Shown: positions 44,010 to 52,509 of the stretch, one piece after another | Layout of the letters: every line of letters begins with the position of its first letter | Position numbering within the stretch: position 1 is the stretch's first letter | NCBI GenBank assembly: GCA_019119335.1 | Contig: DWXF01000030.1 | Coordinates: 16,148-80,147 of the forward strand | DNA: 64,000 nucleotides | From: Candidatus Flavonifractor merdavium | GTDB taxonomy: Bacteria; Bacillota; Clostridia; Oscillospirales; Oscillospiraceae | Reading direction: 5' to 3' | Notes under the pieces: generated by a model | Told to the model about the DNA's origin: nothing | Database searches by the model: none | The model's input: the letters and a program-made list of their open reading frames with translations, nothing else | Translations under genes and position numbers: made by a program

Positions 44010-44321
44010 TCACTCCCCCCTTTTGTTCTCCCAAATCACCCGGGGACCCCACAGCCGCTTCCACAGCCGCCAGCCCAGAGCGGTACCGATGATAGCACAC
44101 AGGGCGGGCAGGCCGGGGACAAACAGAAGCTGGGTCACCGGAGACTGGCTGGATTCCCACACGTTGAGCCGTCCCGCCGCCACCAGGGCGGTGAGGGCCA
44201 GAACCACGGCGGGGGGCAGAATTCGCCACAGCTTCCGCTTCAAAAACCGGCAGACCAGATATTCCGCCGCCAGCCCCAGCAGCAGGGGCAAAAGACAAAA
44301 AACGCCGACAATGATGGGCAT
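44010..44321 (-). CDS. Small membrane protein between recF and remB
   Basis: A 103-residue protein with three predicted helices ('MPIIVGVFCLLPLLLGLAAE', 'ILPPAVVLALTALVAAG', 'LLFVPGLPALCAIIGTALG'). No family recognised. It is tightly spaced (9 bp after recF, 3 bp before remB), so it belongs to the recF-gyrB operon. This position is empty in Bacillus. Confidence 0.75.
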   Translation of the reverse strand: MPIIVGVFCLLPLLLGLAAEYLVCRFLKRKLWRILPPAVVLALTALVAAGRLNVWESSQSPVTQLLFVPGLPALCAIIGTALGWRLWKRLWGPRVIWENKRGE

Positions 44322-44330
44322 ATGCTCTCC

Positions 44331-45437
44331 TTATTCCACCAACGCCCCGCCCCGGATGTGGAAGGTACGGGCGTCCCCCAGACGGCTGAGCTCCATTTCC
44401 TCACAGCAGGTAATGAAAACCTGGCCGTTTGTGATACGTTTGAGTACATATTCCTGCCGCTTTCCGTCCAGCTCGGAGAGCACGTCGTCCAGCAGTAGCA
44501 CCGGCCACTCCCCGGTCTCCTGGAAGAAGATCTCCCGGGAGGCCAGCTTCAGGGACAGGGCCGCCGTCCGGGTCTGGCCCTGGGAGGCAAACTGCCTGGC
44601 CCGCAGCCCATCCAGCAGCACCACCAGATCGTCTTTGTGGGGACCGGACAGACATTGCCGGGCCTCCAGCTCCGCCCGCCGGTGGGACTGCTGGTGCTCC
44701 AGCAGCTCCTCCAGAATGGCCCGGGGCTGGGCCAGGGGGTCGGCGACGGTGCTCACCGTCTCGTACCCCAGCTCCAGCTCCTCCCGGCCGCCGGAAAAGT
44801 CCCGGTGGATGGCGGGGGTGGCCTCCCCCAGCCGCCGGATGAAGTGGGCCCGGTAGTGGATGATGAGGGCCCCGGTCTGGGCCATGCGCAGGTTGAACTC
44901 GTCCAGGGTGTCCAGCAGAGAGGGGTGCTCCCCCCAGTCCCGCAAAATCCGGGTCTTGTGCTCGTACAGCCGCCGGTACTCCGCCAGGGCCTCGGCGTAC
45001 CGGGGCCGCAGCTGGCAGATACAGGTATCCAGAAACCGCCGGCGCACCGCCGCTCCCTCCCGGATGAGCCACAGATCCTCCGGGCAGAAGAGCACCGTGT
45101 TCAGCACCCCCGCCAGCTCCCCGGCGGTTTTCAGCCTGACGCCGTTGGACAGCAACTGCCGCCGGGCTCCCCGGCTCAGCCGGGCCTCCAGGGTGAAGGT
45201 GCGCTCCCGGGTATCCACCTCCCCCTTGACGAAGGCGTGGTCCACCCCGAACTGGATGAGCTCCTTATCATACCTGGCCCGGTGGGAGGAGGCGGTGGAC
45301 AGGTAGGCCATGGCCTCCAGCAGATTGGTCTTGCCCTGGGCGTTTTCCCCCCAGATGACGTTGACGCCTGGGGAGAATTTCCCCTCAAAGTGGGGGTAGT
45401 TGCGGAAAAAGTCCAGGGTGAGGGAGCGGAGGATCAT
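44331..45437 (-). CDS. recF: DNA replication and repair protein RecF
   Basis: A 368-residue SMC-like ATPase that helps load RecA at gaps and assists restart of replication. Walker A is '[14 protein letters not shown]' at ~30-43, the ABC signature region is '[17 protein letters not shown]', and Walker B with D-loop is '[12 protein letters not shown]'. Length is standard. Its ATG overlaps the yaaA stop (ATGA), giving translational coupling. Confidence 0.96.
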   Translation of the reverse strand: MILRSLTLDFFRNYPHFEGKFSPGVNVIWGENAQGKTNLLEAMAYLSTASSHRARYDKELIQFGVDHAFVKGEVDTRERTFTLEARLSRGARRQLLSNGVRLKTAGELAGVLNTVLFCPEDLWLIREGAAVRRRFLDTCICQLRPRYAEALAEYRRLYEHKTRILRDWGEHPSLLDTLDEFNLRMAQTGALIIHYRAHFIRRLGEATPAIHRDFSGGREELELGYETVSTVADPLAQPRAILEELLEHQQSHRRAELEARQCLSGPHKDDLVVLLDGLRARQFASQGQTRTAALSLKLASREIFFQETGEWPVLLLDDVLSELDGKRQEYVLKRITNGQVFITCCEEMELSRLGDARTFHIRGGALVE

Positions 45438-45646
45438 ACGACCTCCAGCTCCACCCCGTCCAGGGCGGCCCGGTCCCCGGGGCGCAGCTTTTTGCCCCGC
45501 ATGGTGCAGGTCTCCCCGTTTACCGTCACCTCTCCGGCCTGAATGCGCTCCTTGGCGTCTCCGCCGGTCTCGGCCAGCCCCTCATATTTCAGCAGGGCCT
45601 CCAGCTTGATATATTCCGTATTGATCTTGACCTGTCTTGTTTCCAT
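45434..45646 (-). CDS. yaaA: S4-domain RNA-binding protein YaaA (RlbA)
   Basis: A 70-residue S4-like RNA-binding protein. '[21 protein letters not shown]' and '[20 protein letters not shown]' (core 'GEVTVNGE') are the S4 fold. In Firmicutes yaaA lies between dnaN and recF, as here, and has been linked to the large ribosomal subunit. AGAAAGCCGGATGGAAAC precedes the start. Confidence 0.9.
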   Translation of the reverse strand: METRQVKINTEYIKLEALLKYEGLAETGGDAKERIQAGEVTVNGETCTMRGKKLRPGDRAALDGVELEVV

Positions 45647-45658
45647 CCGGCTTTCTCC

Positions 45659-46081
45659 TCACGTTTCCACAAAGGCTTCCAGCAGGGTATAGACCTCCGG
45701 CAGGGCTTTTTTCAGGCTTACCGGCCTGCCCTTGGCCCGGTCGTAGAAGAAATGGACGCTGGTGCCCTCCGCCCGCAGCTGTCCGGTGACGGAATCCACC
45801 ATCCGGTAGCCCATCTCCAGCTTGGTCAGCTGGAGCTTGTTCACCTTTACGGTGATGGCCACCGTCTCCCCGTACCGGGTCATGGATTTGTAGGCGCAGG
45901 ACACTCTGTACACGGCAAAGTCGATGCCCGCCTCCACCGCTTTTTCATAGCCCCAGCCCAGCTGGTCCAGAAAGTCGGAGCGGGCCTCCTCCATCCAAAG
46001 GATATGATTTCCATGGTGGACGATGCTCATGCCGTCGGTCTCATAAAACTGCACTTTGTGCAGGTAGGGATGCAGTTCCAA
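45659..46081 (-). CDS. Acyl-CoA thioesterase (hotdog fold, YbgC-like)
   Basis: A 140-residue 4HBT-type hotdog protein. 'YETDGMSIVHHGNHILWMEE' matches the YbgC/FcbC active-site region (Y.TD....VHH..YL.W.E), with Asp16 as the probable catalytic residue. It hydrolyses acyl-CoA thioesters; chain-length preference is unknown. It lies between dnaN and yaaA in the initiation operon, 21 bp after dnaN, where no such gene exists in Bacillus. GGAAGAAAAAACG lies before the ATG. Confidence 0.87.
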   Translation of the reverse strand: MELHPYLHKVQFYETDGMSIVHHGNHILWMEEARSDFLDQLGWGYEKAVEAGIDFAVYRVSCAYKSMTRYGETVAITVKVNKLQLTKLEMGYRMVDSVTGQLRAEGTSVHFFYDRAKGRPVSLKKALPEVYTLLEAFVET

Positions 46082-46102
46082 GGCGTTTTTTCTTCCTTTC
46101 CG

Positions 46103-47215
46103 TCATTCTCCGGCCCGCAGGCGGACGGGGAGCACCATATACAGGAACTTCTCCTCCCCCTCGGTGGGCAGGATCACGCAGGGGGACACCCCGGTGGTGA
46201 GCTCCAGCCGCACCTTGTCTGCGGGGGCGGCCTTCAGCGCGTCCATCAGATACTTGTTGTTGAAGCCGATCTCCAGCCCCTCGCCATCGCCCTGGATGGG
46301 GCACTGGTCGTAGGCGTCGCCGATGGCGGTCTTGGTGGAAATTTTCAGCACCCCGTTGTCAAACACGCACCGCAGGGGAGATTTCAGCTTATCGCTGATG
46401 ATGAGGCTCACCCGGTCGATGGAGGACAGCAGGGTGCGGGTATCCCCCTCCACAATGATGGTGTTGTTCCGGGGGATGGCCTGGCGGTAGGCCAGAAATT
46501 CTCCCTCCAGCCGGCGGGAGACCAGCATGGTGTCCCCCACTTTGAACATCACATGCCGGGCGCCCTGAGTCACTGAGGCGGGCTCGTCCACATCGGAACA
46601 GATCTTTTCCACCTCGGACAGGGCGGCGCCGGGCACGACGAAGGAAAATTCTGGTGCTCCTTCCTTTTTCTCTATAGCCTCATGCCGCAGGGCCAGCCGG
46701 TAGCCGTCCACCGACACCACTGTCAGGCCGCTGTCGTCCACTTCAAACAGGGAGCCGGTGTGGATCGGGCGGCTTTCGTTGTCGCTGACGGCAAAAATGG
46801 TCTGGGAAATCATGGATTTCAGCTTGCTTTGCGGTAAAATCAGGGAATTCTGGTACTCTACGGTGGGCAGCTCGGGGAATTCCTCCGGGTCGGTGCCCAG
46901 GATATTGAATTCGCTCATGCCGCATTTGATTTTGACCATATAGTTTTCTGCCTGGAAGGATACCATGTCGTCCGGCAGCTTGCGGATAATTTCGCCAAAC
47001 AGCCTTGCCCCCAATACCAGGGTACCCTCCTCCTGGATGTCGGCGGGTACGGTGGTGCGGATGCCAGTCTCCAGATTGTAGCCGGTAAGCCGCAGTTCGC
47101 TGCCCGCTTCCACCAGGATCCCTTCCAGAGCGGGAATGGAGCTCTTTGGAGACACAGCTCTTGAGGTGGTGGAGATGGCTGCCTGCAATAGTGCCTTCTC
47201 ACAGGTGAATTTCAT
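46103..47215 (-). CDS. dnaN: DNA polymerase III beta sliding clamp
   Basis: A 370-residue DnaN with three clamp domains. Signatures are 'KFTCEKALLQAAISTTSRAV' at the start, 'PALEGILVEAGSELRLTGYN' (core 'GILVEAGSELRLTGYN'), and the C-terminal 'MVLPVRLR'. A ring dimer tethers Pol III. The upstream gap to dnaA contains the oriC-type box cluster. Its sequence GAGGATACGCGCTATG contains a weak RBS (GGAG at the 5' end). Confidence 0.96.
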   Translation of the reverse strand: MKFTCEKALLQAAISTTSRAVSPKSSIPALEGILVEAGSELRLTGYNLETGIRTTVPADIQEEGTLVLGARLFGEIIRKLPDDMVSFQAENYMVKIKCGMSEFNILGTDPEEFPELPTVEYQNSLILPQSKLKSMISQTIFAVSDNESRPIHTGSLFEVDDSGLTVVSVDGYRLALRHEAIEKKEGAPEFSFVVPGAALSEVEKICSDVDEPASVTQGARHVMFKVGDTMLVSRRLEGEFLAYRQAIPRNNTIIVEGDTRTLLSSIDRVSLIISDKLKSPLRCVFDNGVLKISTKTAIGDAYDQCPIQGDGEGLEIGFNNKYLMDALKAAPADKVRLELTTGVSPCVILPTEGEEKFLYMVLPVRLRAGE

Positions 47216-47459
47216 AGCGCGTATCCTCCGTTTCCTGCGTTCCCCTCCGGAAGAGGAGAGGAAAATGTCGTAATAGTACGCCGTAGGGGAAAAAAATGTG
47301 GAAAAGTGGCGTAACTGCCTGAGGCCCTAAGGAAAGCGTTTCCACAGGGGTTGTGGACGGATTTTTTTGGTTTCCACAGGGCGGGAAAGAAAGGGCGGTT
47401 TTTCCACATGTCCCTTTCCACATCTCCACAAAATCCTGTGGAAAGGTGGAAAAACTGGT
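47216..47459. other. oriC: Predicted oriC: DnaA-box-like cluster between dnaA and dnaN
   Basis: The gap holds at least eight 9-mers with a TCCACA core on both strands: 47297-47305(-), 47338-47346(+), 47352-47360(-), 47370-47378(+), 47400-47408(+), 47414-47422(+), 47422-47430(+) and 47437-47445(-). Most read (T/G/C)TTTCCACA, not the textbook TTATCCACA. A-rich tracts near 47290 could aid unwinding. Confidence 0.8.
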
Positions 47460-48779
47460 TTATTCGTACCGGGCGTTGATATTGGCGTTGATGTCCTTGA
47501 TGACCTCGGCAATTTCGGGGGATTGCTTGGTCAGCTTTTCGATGCGGTCGATGGAGTGCATGACGGTGGCGTGGTCCCGGCCCTCGAACTCTTTGCCGAT
47601 CTCCTTCAGGGAGAGGTTGGTCATCCGGCGGATCTGGTACATGGCGATCTGCCGGGCCAGGGCGGTGTCCTTGGTGCGGCTCTGGCCCCGGAGGGCGCTG
47701 GCGTCGATGTTGTAGAACTTGCTCACCTCGTCGATGATCACGTCGGGGGAGGGGAGGAATTCCGCCTTGTCCTTGAACATGTCCCGCACCGCCCGGGTGA
47801 CGGTGTCCACGTCCACGCTCTCCCCCATCAGCTCCTGGAAGGCCAGAATCTTGTTGACGGTGCCCTCGATCTGGCGCACGTTGGAGGTGATGTTCTCGGC
47901 GATGTACTGGAGCACCGGGTCGGGCAGGTTCATGCCCCGGCGGATGGCCTTGTTCTTGATGATGGCCACCCGGGTCTCGTAGTCGGGGGGCTGGATGTCC
48001 ACCGGCAGACCCCACTCGAACCGGGTGCGCAGCCGGTCGTCCAGCCGCAGCATTTCCTTGGGGGGGCGGTCGGCGGTAAACACGATCTGCCGTCCGGCCT
48101 CATACAGGGAGTTGAAGGTGTGGAACATCTCCTCCTGGGAGCTCTCCTTGCCGGCGATGAACTGCACGTCGTCCATGAGAAACACGTCGGCGTAGCGGTA
48201 TTTCTCCCGGAACTCCTGGTTGCGGCCCTCCCGGATGGCCTGGATAAGCTCGTTGGTGAAGGAGTCCCCCTTGATGTACACAATGCGGAACTCCGGATGA
48301 TTTTTGTGGATTTTGTGGGCGATGGCGTAGAGCAGGTGGGTCTTGCCCAGGCCGGACTCCCCGTAGATGAACAGGGGGTTGTAGGTCTGGGCGGGCTGCT
48401 CGGCCACCGCCAGGGCGGCGGCGTGGGCAAATTTGTTGGAGGAGCCCACCACGAACCGCTCGAAGGTGTATTCCTCGGTGCCGGGGAAGAACACGTCCTC
48501 GGTGTCGGCGGGTTTTCCATAGCCCTCCAGCTCCCCTTCGCCCAGTACCACCACTTCGAACTCGGCGGAGAACAGCTCATAGAGCGCCTTCTGGATCACG
48601 GGCACATAGCGGGACTGGATGATGTCCCGCTTGAAGTTGGACGGTGTGTAAAGCACAAACCGGTTGGCGTCCAGGGAGACCGCCACGGCGTCGTCAAACC
48701 AGGTGTTGATGGTGGTGGCGGTCATCTCCCCCTCCATCAGGGAGAGCACCTTGGCCCAGAGATCGGCCGGTAAATTCAC
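47460..48779 (-). CDS. dnaA: Chromosomal replication initiator DnaA
   Basis: A 439-residue AAA+ initiator. Walker A is 'GESGLGKTHLL', Walker B 'VFLMDDVQFIAG', the Arg finger region 'DRLRTRFEWG' and the DNA-binding signature 'GREFEGRDHATVMHSIDRIE' in part ('FEGRDHATVMHSI'). I use GTG at 48779 ('MNLPADLWAKVL'), with AGAGGTGG upstream; the ORF-track start lies inside the leader. Its own promoter is at 48819-48847. It is transcribed towards dnaN. Confidence 0.97.
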   Translation of the reverse strand: MNLPADLWAKVLSLMEGEMTATTINTWFDDAVAVSLDANRFVLYTPSNFKRDIIQSRYVPVIQKALYELFSAEFEVVVLGEGELEGYGKPADTEDVFFPGTEEYTFERFVVGSSNKFAHAAALAVAEQPAQTYNPLFIYGESGLGKTHLLYAIAHKIHKNHPEFRIVYIKGDSFTNELIQAIREGRNQEFREKYRYADVFLMDDVQFIAGKESSQEEMFHTFNSLYEAGRQIVFTADRPPKEMLRLDDRLRTRFEWGLPVDIQPPDYETRVAIIKNKAIRRGMNLPDPVLQYIAENITSNVRQIEGTVNKILAFQELMGESVDVDTVTRAVRDMFKDKAEFLPSPDVIIDEVSKFYNIDASALRGQSRTKDTALARQIAMYQIRRMTNLSLKEIGKEFEGRDHATVMHSIDRIEKLTKQSPEIAEVIKDINANINARYE

Positions 48780-48818
48780 GAAAAGACCACCTCTTTCAGA
48801 AAATATCGTATCCAACTA

Positions 48819-48847
48819 ATTATATCAAAAAAACGCCCCTCACGCAA
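48819..48847 (-). promoter_or_regulatory. dnaA promoter
   Basis: Minus strand: TTGCGT, 17-bp spacer, TATAAT. Confidence 0.7.
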
Positions 48848-48967
48848 CGGATACTATAATAAAAAAGAATTCCTTTTTCCGGGGGTTCTTGGGGCAAGGC
48901 GGACACAAGATGTTGTATCCGCCCCGAAAGGGGAAGAAAAAAACAAAAAAGATTGCAAAAAAACTAG

Positions 48968-48997
48968 TTGACAGGGGATTTTGGAATAGGCTATAAT
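48968..48997 (+). promoter_or_regulatory. rpmH promoter
   Basis: TTGACA, 18-bp spacer, TATAAT, with an upstream A-rich stretch like an UP element; followed by a ~110-nt leader. Confidence 0.8.
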
Positions 48998-49113
48998 ACC
49001 ATGTGCATCGTGAAATTAACATGGTGTAAAGCAATTTTCTTTGTCAACCGCAGCCGGAAGGCTGTTGTGGAGGCGGGGCGACCCGTCGATTTTTGTACAG
49101 GAGGTGTCCCCAC

Positions 49114-49248
49114 ATGGTCCGTACCTATCAGCCCAAGAAGCGCCAGCGCTCCAAGGAGCACGGGTTCCGCAAGCGTATGCGCACCGCCAACGGCCGCAAG
49201 GTTCTGGCGCGCCGCCGCGCGAAAGGCCGCGCCCGTCTGACCCACTGA
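49114..49248 (+). CDS. rpmH: 50S ribosomal protein L34
   Basis: A 44-residue, highly basic protein ('[20 protein letters not shown]', '[19 protein letters not shown]'), the universal neighbour of rnpA and dnaA. It is missing from the ORF track, which shows only out-of-frame shadows. Start is ATG at 49114 with AGGAGGTG eight bases upstream. Strong promoter at 48968-48997. First gene of rpmH-rnpA-yidD-yidC-jag. Confidence 0.96.
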   Translation: MVRTYQPKKRQRSKEHGFRKRMRTANGRKVLARRRAKGRARLTH

Positions 49249-49337
49249 TGCTTCCGCAAATGGAATAAGGGCTTTTTGAGGGGCGGGGGAGCTTTCCCAC
49301 CGCCCCTGCGCAGTATACGCAGAAACGGAGCGGGAAC

Positions 49338-49691
49338 GTGAAGCATACCATCTCCCTGAAACAGAATCATCTGTTCCGCCGGCTGTACAGCAAGGGCAAG
49401 AGCGCGGTGGACGGCCGTCTGGCGGTCTACTGCCGGAAAAATGGCGGCAGCCGCAGTCGGCTGGGCCTCACCGTTGGGGTCAAGCTGGGCAAGGCGGTGG
49501 CGCGCAACCGCACCCGCCGCCGTATCCGGGAGGCCTACCGGGTCAACGAGGCCCGCTTTGTCCCCGGCTACGACATTGTGGTGGTGGCCCGGGTGAAGGC
49601 GGGCCACAGCCGCTACCGGGAGCTGGAGCGCAGCCTGCTTGCCCTGTCGGACAAGCTGGGCCTGCTGAAAAAGGAGGCGGGCGGACGGTGA
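49338..49691 (+). CDS. rnpA: Ribonuclease P protein component
   Basis: A 117-residue basic protein that assists the RNase P RNA in trimming tRNA 5' ends. The RNR signature appears in '[18 protein letters not shown]', and the N terminus is '[16 protein letters not shown]'. The start is GTG at 49338 with GGAGCGGGAAC. Its stop overlaps yidD by four bases. Confidence 0.95.
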   Translation: MKHTISLKQNHLFRRLYSKGKSAVDGRLAVYCRKNGGSRSRLGLTVGVKLGKAVARNRTRRRIREAYRVNEARFVPGYDIVVVARVKAGHSRYRELERSLLALSDKLGLLKKEAGGR

Positions 49692-49906
49692 AAAAGCTGC
49701 TTCTGGCCGCCATCCGGTTTTACCGCAAGTATATCTCCCCCACCCGTCCCCCCTGCTGCCGGTTCATCCCCACCTGCTCGGCCTACGCCCTGGAGGCGGT
49801 GGAGAAATACGGGGCCCTCAGGGGGGGCTTTCTGGCCCTGCGCCGTCTGCTGAAGTGCCAGCCCTTCCATAGGCAGAAGACCATCGAGTACGACCCCGTC
49901 CCCTGA
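49688..49906 (+). CDS. yidD: Membrane protein insertion efficiency factor YidD
   Basis: A 72-residue protein with the family core '[20 protein letters not shown]' (part: 'FYRKYISP...CCRFIPTCS') followed by '[19 protein letters not shown]'. Conserved cysteines are present. It assists YidC-dependent insertion. The GTG start at 49688 overlaps the rnpA stop, so the two are translationally coupled. Confidence 0.95.
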   Translation: MKKLLLAAIRFYRKYISPTRPPCCRFIPTCSAYALEAVEKYGALRGGFLALRRLLKCQPFHRQKTIEYDPVP

Positions 49907-49938
49907 GGGGACAGAAAACCCGATTTGGAGGCGCGCAA

Positions 49939-51252
49939 ATGGATATTATCCTAACCCCTTTTTCATGGCTGCTGGAGGTTCTCTATAACTTCTGCGGCAG
50001 CTATGGCCTGGCGCTGATTTTGTTCGCGCTGGTGGTCAAGGTGGTGCTGTTTCCCCTGTCCCTGAAGGGCAAGCGCAGCATGATCCAGATGAACATGCTC
50101 CAGGGCCAGATGCAGAAGCTGCAAAAGCAGTACGGCAAGGACAGGGAGCGCTACAACCAGGAGGTTCAGAAGCTCTACGCCAAGGAAAACGTCAACCCCA
50201 TGGGGGGCTGCATGTGGTCCTTTATCCCCCTGATCATCCTGATGGTGCTCTATCCCATCATCCGGGAGCCCATTCACTACATGATGGGGATTAACGACGC
50301 CGGCGTGCTCAACACCATCGCCCAGACGGTGAACTGGAGCACTGTGGCGGTGGACCTGGGCTGGGTGAAGGAAGCGGGAGAGACCTTTTCCAACACCGCG
50401 TACAACCAGCTCTATCTGGCCTCCCTTATCACCCCGGAGAACCTGGAGGCCGTCAAGACCGCCGTGGGCGAGGCCGGCAGCCAGATTTTTGCCATCAATT
50501 TTGATTTTCTCGGCTTTGTGGACCTGTCCCAGATTCCCCAGCTCAAGTTCTGGGAGGTGGAAAAGGGCGGCTTTGCCCTGTTCCTGCTGCCGGTGATCTC
50601 CGCCGGCCTCAGCGTGCTGTTCTCCCTGGTGTCCATGCGCACCAACGCGGTGAACCAGCAGAGCAGCCAGACCAACTCCACCATGAAGTCCATGATGATC
50701 GTCTCCCCCCTCATCTCGCTGTGGATCGGCTTTTCCATGCCGGCGGCCCTGTGTATCTACTGGATTGCCAACAGCCTGTTCTCCATGCTGCAGGAGTTTA
50801 TCTGCGGAAAGCTGCTGAAGAAGGACTATGAGAAGGCGGCGGCCATGCAGGCTGAGCGGGAGCGGCTGGAGAAGGAAGAGGAGAAGGAGCAGCGCCGCCG
50901 GGCCGCAGAGGAGCGGGCCCGCCGTATTGAAGAGGAGAAGAAGAACAAGGGCAAGAAGAAAAAGGCCGAAAAGAAGGACGCGGACGAGGACAAGATCCCC
51001 GGCTCGGTGAAGGAAATGAGCCGGGTGGGGATGCGTCAGTACGCCCGCGGCCGGGCCTACGACCCTTACCGTTACAGCGAAAACGGCCCCACGCCCTACC
51101 CCGGGGAGGAGCCCATCTTCCCCCCAAAGACCGGGGACGAGGAGCCGGAGCTGACCCAGAATGCCGGGGAGGAGCCCGCCGTGGAGCACGAGCCGGTCTC
51201 CCTGGAGAAGCCCGCCCAGAGCCAACCCTCTGAGGAGGAGACAAAGGAATAA
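49939..51252 (+). CDS. yidC: Membrane protein insertase YidC/Oxa1
   Basis: A 437-residue insertase. A first helix lies near the N terminus, then the conserved 'GLALILFALVVKVVLFPLSL' with the hydrophilic-groove region. A cytoplasmic hairpin 'MQKLQKQYGKDRERYNQEVQ' follows and further helices end near residue 290. The C-terminal ~145 residues are a highly charged Lys/Glu/Arg tail, longer than the Bacillus form and suited to ribosome binding. No lipoprotein signal is visible. GGAGGCGCGCAA precedes the ATG. Confidence 0.94.
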   Translation: MDIILTPFSWLLEVLYNFCGSYGLALILFALVVKVVLFPLSLKGKRSMIQMNMLQGQMQKLQKQYGKDRERYNQEVQKLYAKENVNPMGGCMWSFIPLIILMVLYPIIREPIHYMMGINDAGVLNTIAQTVNWSTVAVDLGWVKEAGETFSNTAYNQLYLASLITPENLEAVKTAVGEAGSQIFAINFDFLGFVDLSQIPQLKFWEVEKGGFALFLLPVISAGLSVLFSLVSMRTNAVNQQSSQTNSTMKSMMIVSPLISLWIGFSMPAALCIYWIANSLFSMLQEFICGKLLKKDYEKAAAMQAERERLEKEEEKEQRRRAAEERARRIEEEKKNKGKKKKAEKKDADEDKIPGSVKEMSRVGMRQYARGRAYDPYRYSENGPTPYPGEEPIFPPKTGDEEPELTQNAGEEPAVEHEPVSLEKPAQSQPSEEETKE

Positions 51253-51288
51253 CGGCTTTGCCGTGACCCATAAGGAGAGATACCCATT

Positions 51289-52065
51289 ATGCTGAAATGG
51301 ATCGAGAGCACCGGCAAAAGCGAGGAGGCGGCCATTGAGGCCGCCCTGCGGCAGCTGGGCATGGATCGGGACGAGGTATCCGTGGAGATTCTGGAGCGGG
51401 CCAAGTCCGGATTTTTGGGCATCGGAAGCTGCCCGGCCAAGGTAAAGGTGAGCTACGAGGCACCCGACGAGGAGCCGGAGGAGGTTGTTTCCACCGTGGA
51501 GCAGCCCCCTGTGGAAAAGCCAGCCGAACCCGCGCCCGTCCGCCAGCCCACCCCCAAAAAGGCGGAGCCTGTTTCCACATCCGCCCCCGTCCCTGTGGAA
51601 GACCGGACGGCGGCCATTGAGGGCTTCCTCACCGGCCTGCTGGAGCACATGGGGGCTCAGGCCAGACCGGAGATCCGTGTGGACGAGAACGGCACCTACC
51701 AGGTGGAGCTGGTGGGCCAGGACCTGGGCGGGCTGATCGGCCGCCGGGGCGAGACCCTGGACGCCATCCAGCAGCTCACCGGCTACGCCGTCAACCACGG
51801 CCAGTCCAAGCGGGTGCGCATCCACGTGGACGCCGAGGGCTACCGGGCCAAGCGGGAGGAGTCCCTCATCCGGCTGGCCCACAAGGTGGCGGGCAAGGTG
51901 GTCCGCTACCGCCGCAACGTCACCCTGGAGCCCATGAACGCCTACGAGCGGCACGTGATCCACACCGCCCTCCAGGACACCGCCGACGTGACCACCTACT
52001 CCATCGGCACCGAGCCCAACCGCCGCACGGTGGTGGCTTACAGCCGGGGCGAGCACCGGTCATAA
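51289..52065 (+). CDS. jag: RNA-binding protein Jag/KhpB
   Basis: A 258-residue protein. The Jag-N domain is 'KWIESTGKSEEAAIEAALRQ' with 'KSGFLGIGSCPAKV'. A Pro-rich linker is followed by a KH domain ('GQDLGGLIGRRGETLDAIQQ') and a C-terminal R3H domain ('RHVIHTALQD...GTEPNRRTVV'). It binds RNA, with KhpA in some species, and affects division and envelope growth. AAGGAGAGATACCC precedes the start. Terminator at 52078-52114. Confidence 0.94.
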   Translation: MLKWIESTGKSEEAAIEAALRQLGMDRDEVSVEILERAKSGFLGIGSCPAKVKVSYEAPDEEPEEVVSTVEQPPVEKPAEPAPVRQPTPKKAEPVSTSAPVPVEDRTAAIEGFLTGLLEHMGAQARPEIRVDENGTYQVELVGQDLGGLIGRRGETLDAIQQLTGYAVNHGQSKRVRIHVDAEGYRAKREESLIRLAHKVAGKVVRYRRNVTLEPMNAYERHVIHTALQDTADVTTYSIGTEPNRRTVVAYSRGEHRS

Positions 52066-52077
52066 GATAACCTGTGG

Positions 52078-52114
52078 AAAACGGTCCGTTCCCTTCGGGG
52101 AGCGGACCGTTTTT
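52078..52114 (+). terminator. Terminator after jag
   Basis: AAACGGTCCG(TT)CCC / GGG(AG)CGGACCGTTT stem with TTTTT. Confidence 0.85.
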
Positions 52115-52189
52115 GCTTGCCGGAGGGGCGGCGCTCTGGTATACTGGTGGTGAACGGAACACAGAGAAAGGCGGAGGGAGCGTGGTCAG

Positions 52190-52486
52190 ATGCGGAGCAT
52201 TCGCTGTGCCGACTGCGGCAAGAAGTACGACTATGATGTGGACGATTTCTGTCCCCGCTGCGGCAGCTTCAATCCCCCGCCGGGCAGCGGAGTCACCCGG
52301 TTGGAGGAGGAGATGCTCTCCCGGTTCCAGCGGCCGGGCTCCGGCGGCCAGACCGTCCGGAGGGCCGCCCCCCGCCCCGCCTCCGGCGGCAGGCCGGTGA
52401 AAAAGAAAGGGGACTTCCGGCGTGTGGAAACCGTGTTGGAAAAGGCCATCGAGGCCATCTGCGATCTGATACAGGCCTTCCGCTAG
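52190..52486 (+). CDS. Small zinc-ribbon protein
   Basis: A 98-residue protein with an N-terminal zinc ribbon ('CADCGKKYDYDVDDFCPRCG', CxxC-x12-CxxC), a basic Pro/Arg-rich middle and a C-terminal helix. Function unknown. A start at ATG 52190 has GGAGGGAGC upstream. It precedes the shikimate-kinase-like gene by 23 bp and may share its transcript. Confidence 0.75.
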   Translation: MRSIRCADCGKKYDYDVDDFCPRCGSFNPPPGSGVTRLEEEMLSRFQRPGSGGQTVRRAAPRPASGGRPVKKKGDFRRVETVLEKAIEAICDLIQAFR

Positions 52487-52509
52487 GGCAGAGAGAGGAG
52501 AAACGCGCT

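Larger units (their letters stand above)
48780..49113. other. dnaA-rpmH divergent intergenic region
   Basis: A 334-bp gene-free region holding the dnaA promoter (minus) and rpmH promoter (plus). Between them lie a hairpin at 48898-48923 (GGCGGACACAA / TTGTATCCGCC, one mismatch) and A-rich tracts (48930-48963). I see no clear TCCACA box cluster here, so the unwinding region could lie on either side of dnaA. The track ORF at 48840-49034 is not convincing. Confidence 0.7.

Noticed and set aside
48968-49240. 90-aa plus-strand ORF overlapping rpmH
   Set aside because: Starts at the -35 box of the rpmH promoter and is out of frame with the clear L34 coding sequence.
51480-52085. TTTCCACA/TGTGGAAA motifs in and after jag, similar to the oriC boxes
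   Set aside because: Scattered within coding sequence and too sparse for an origin; probably chance or codon preference.
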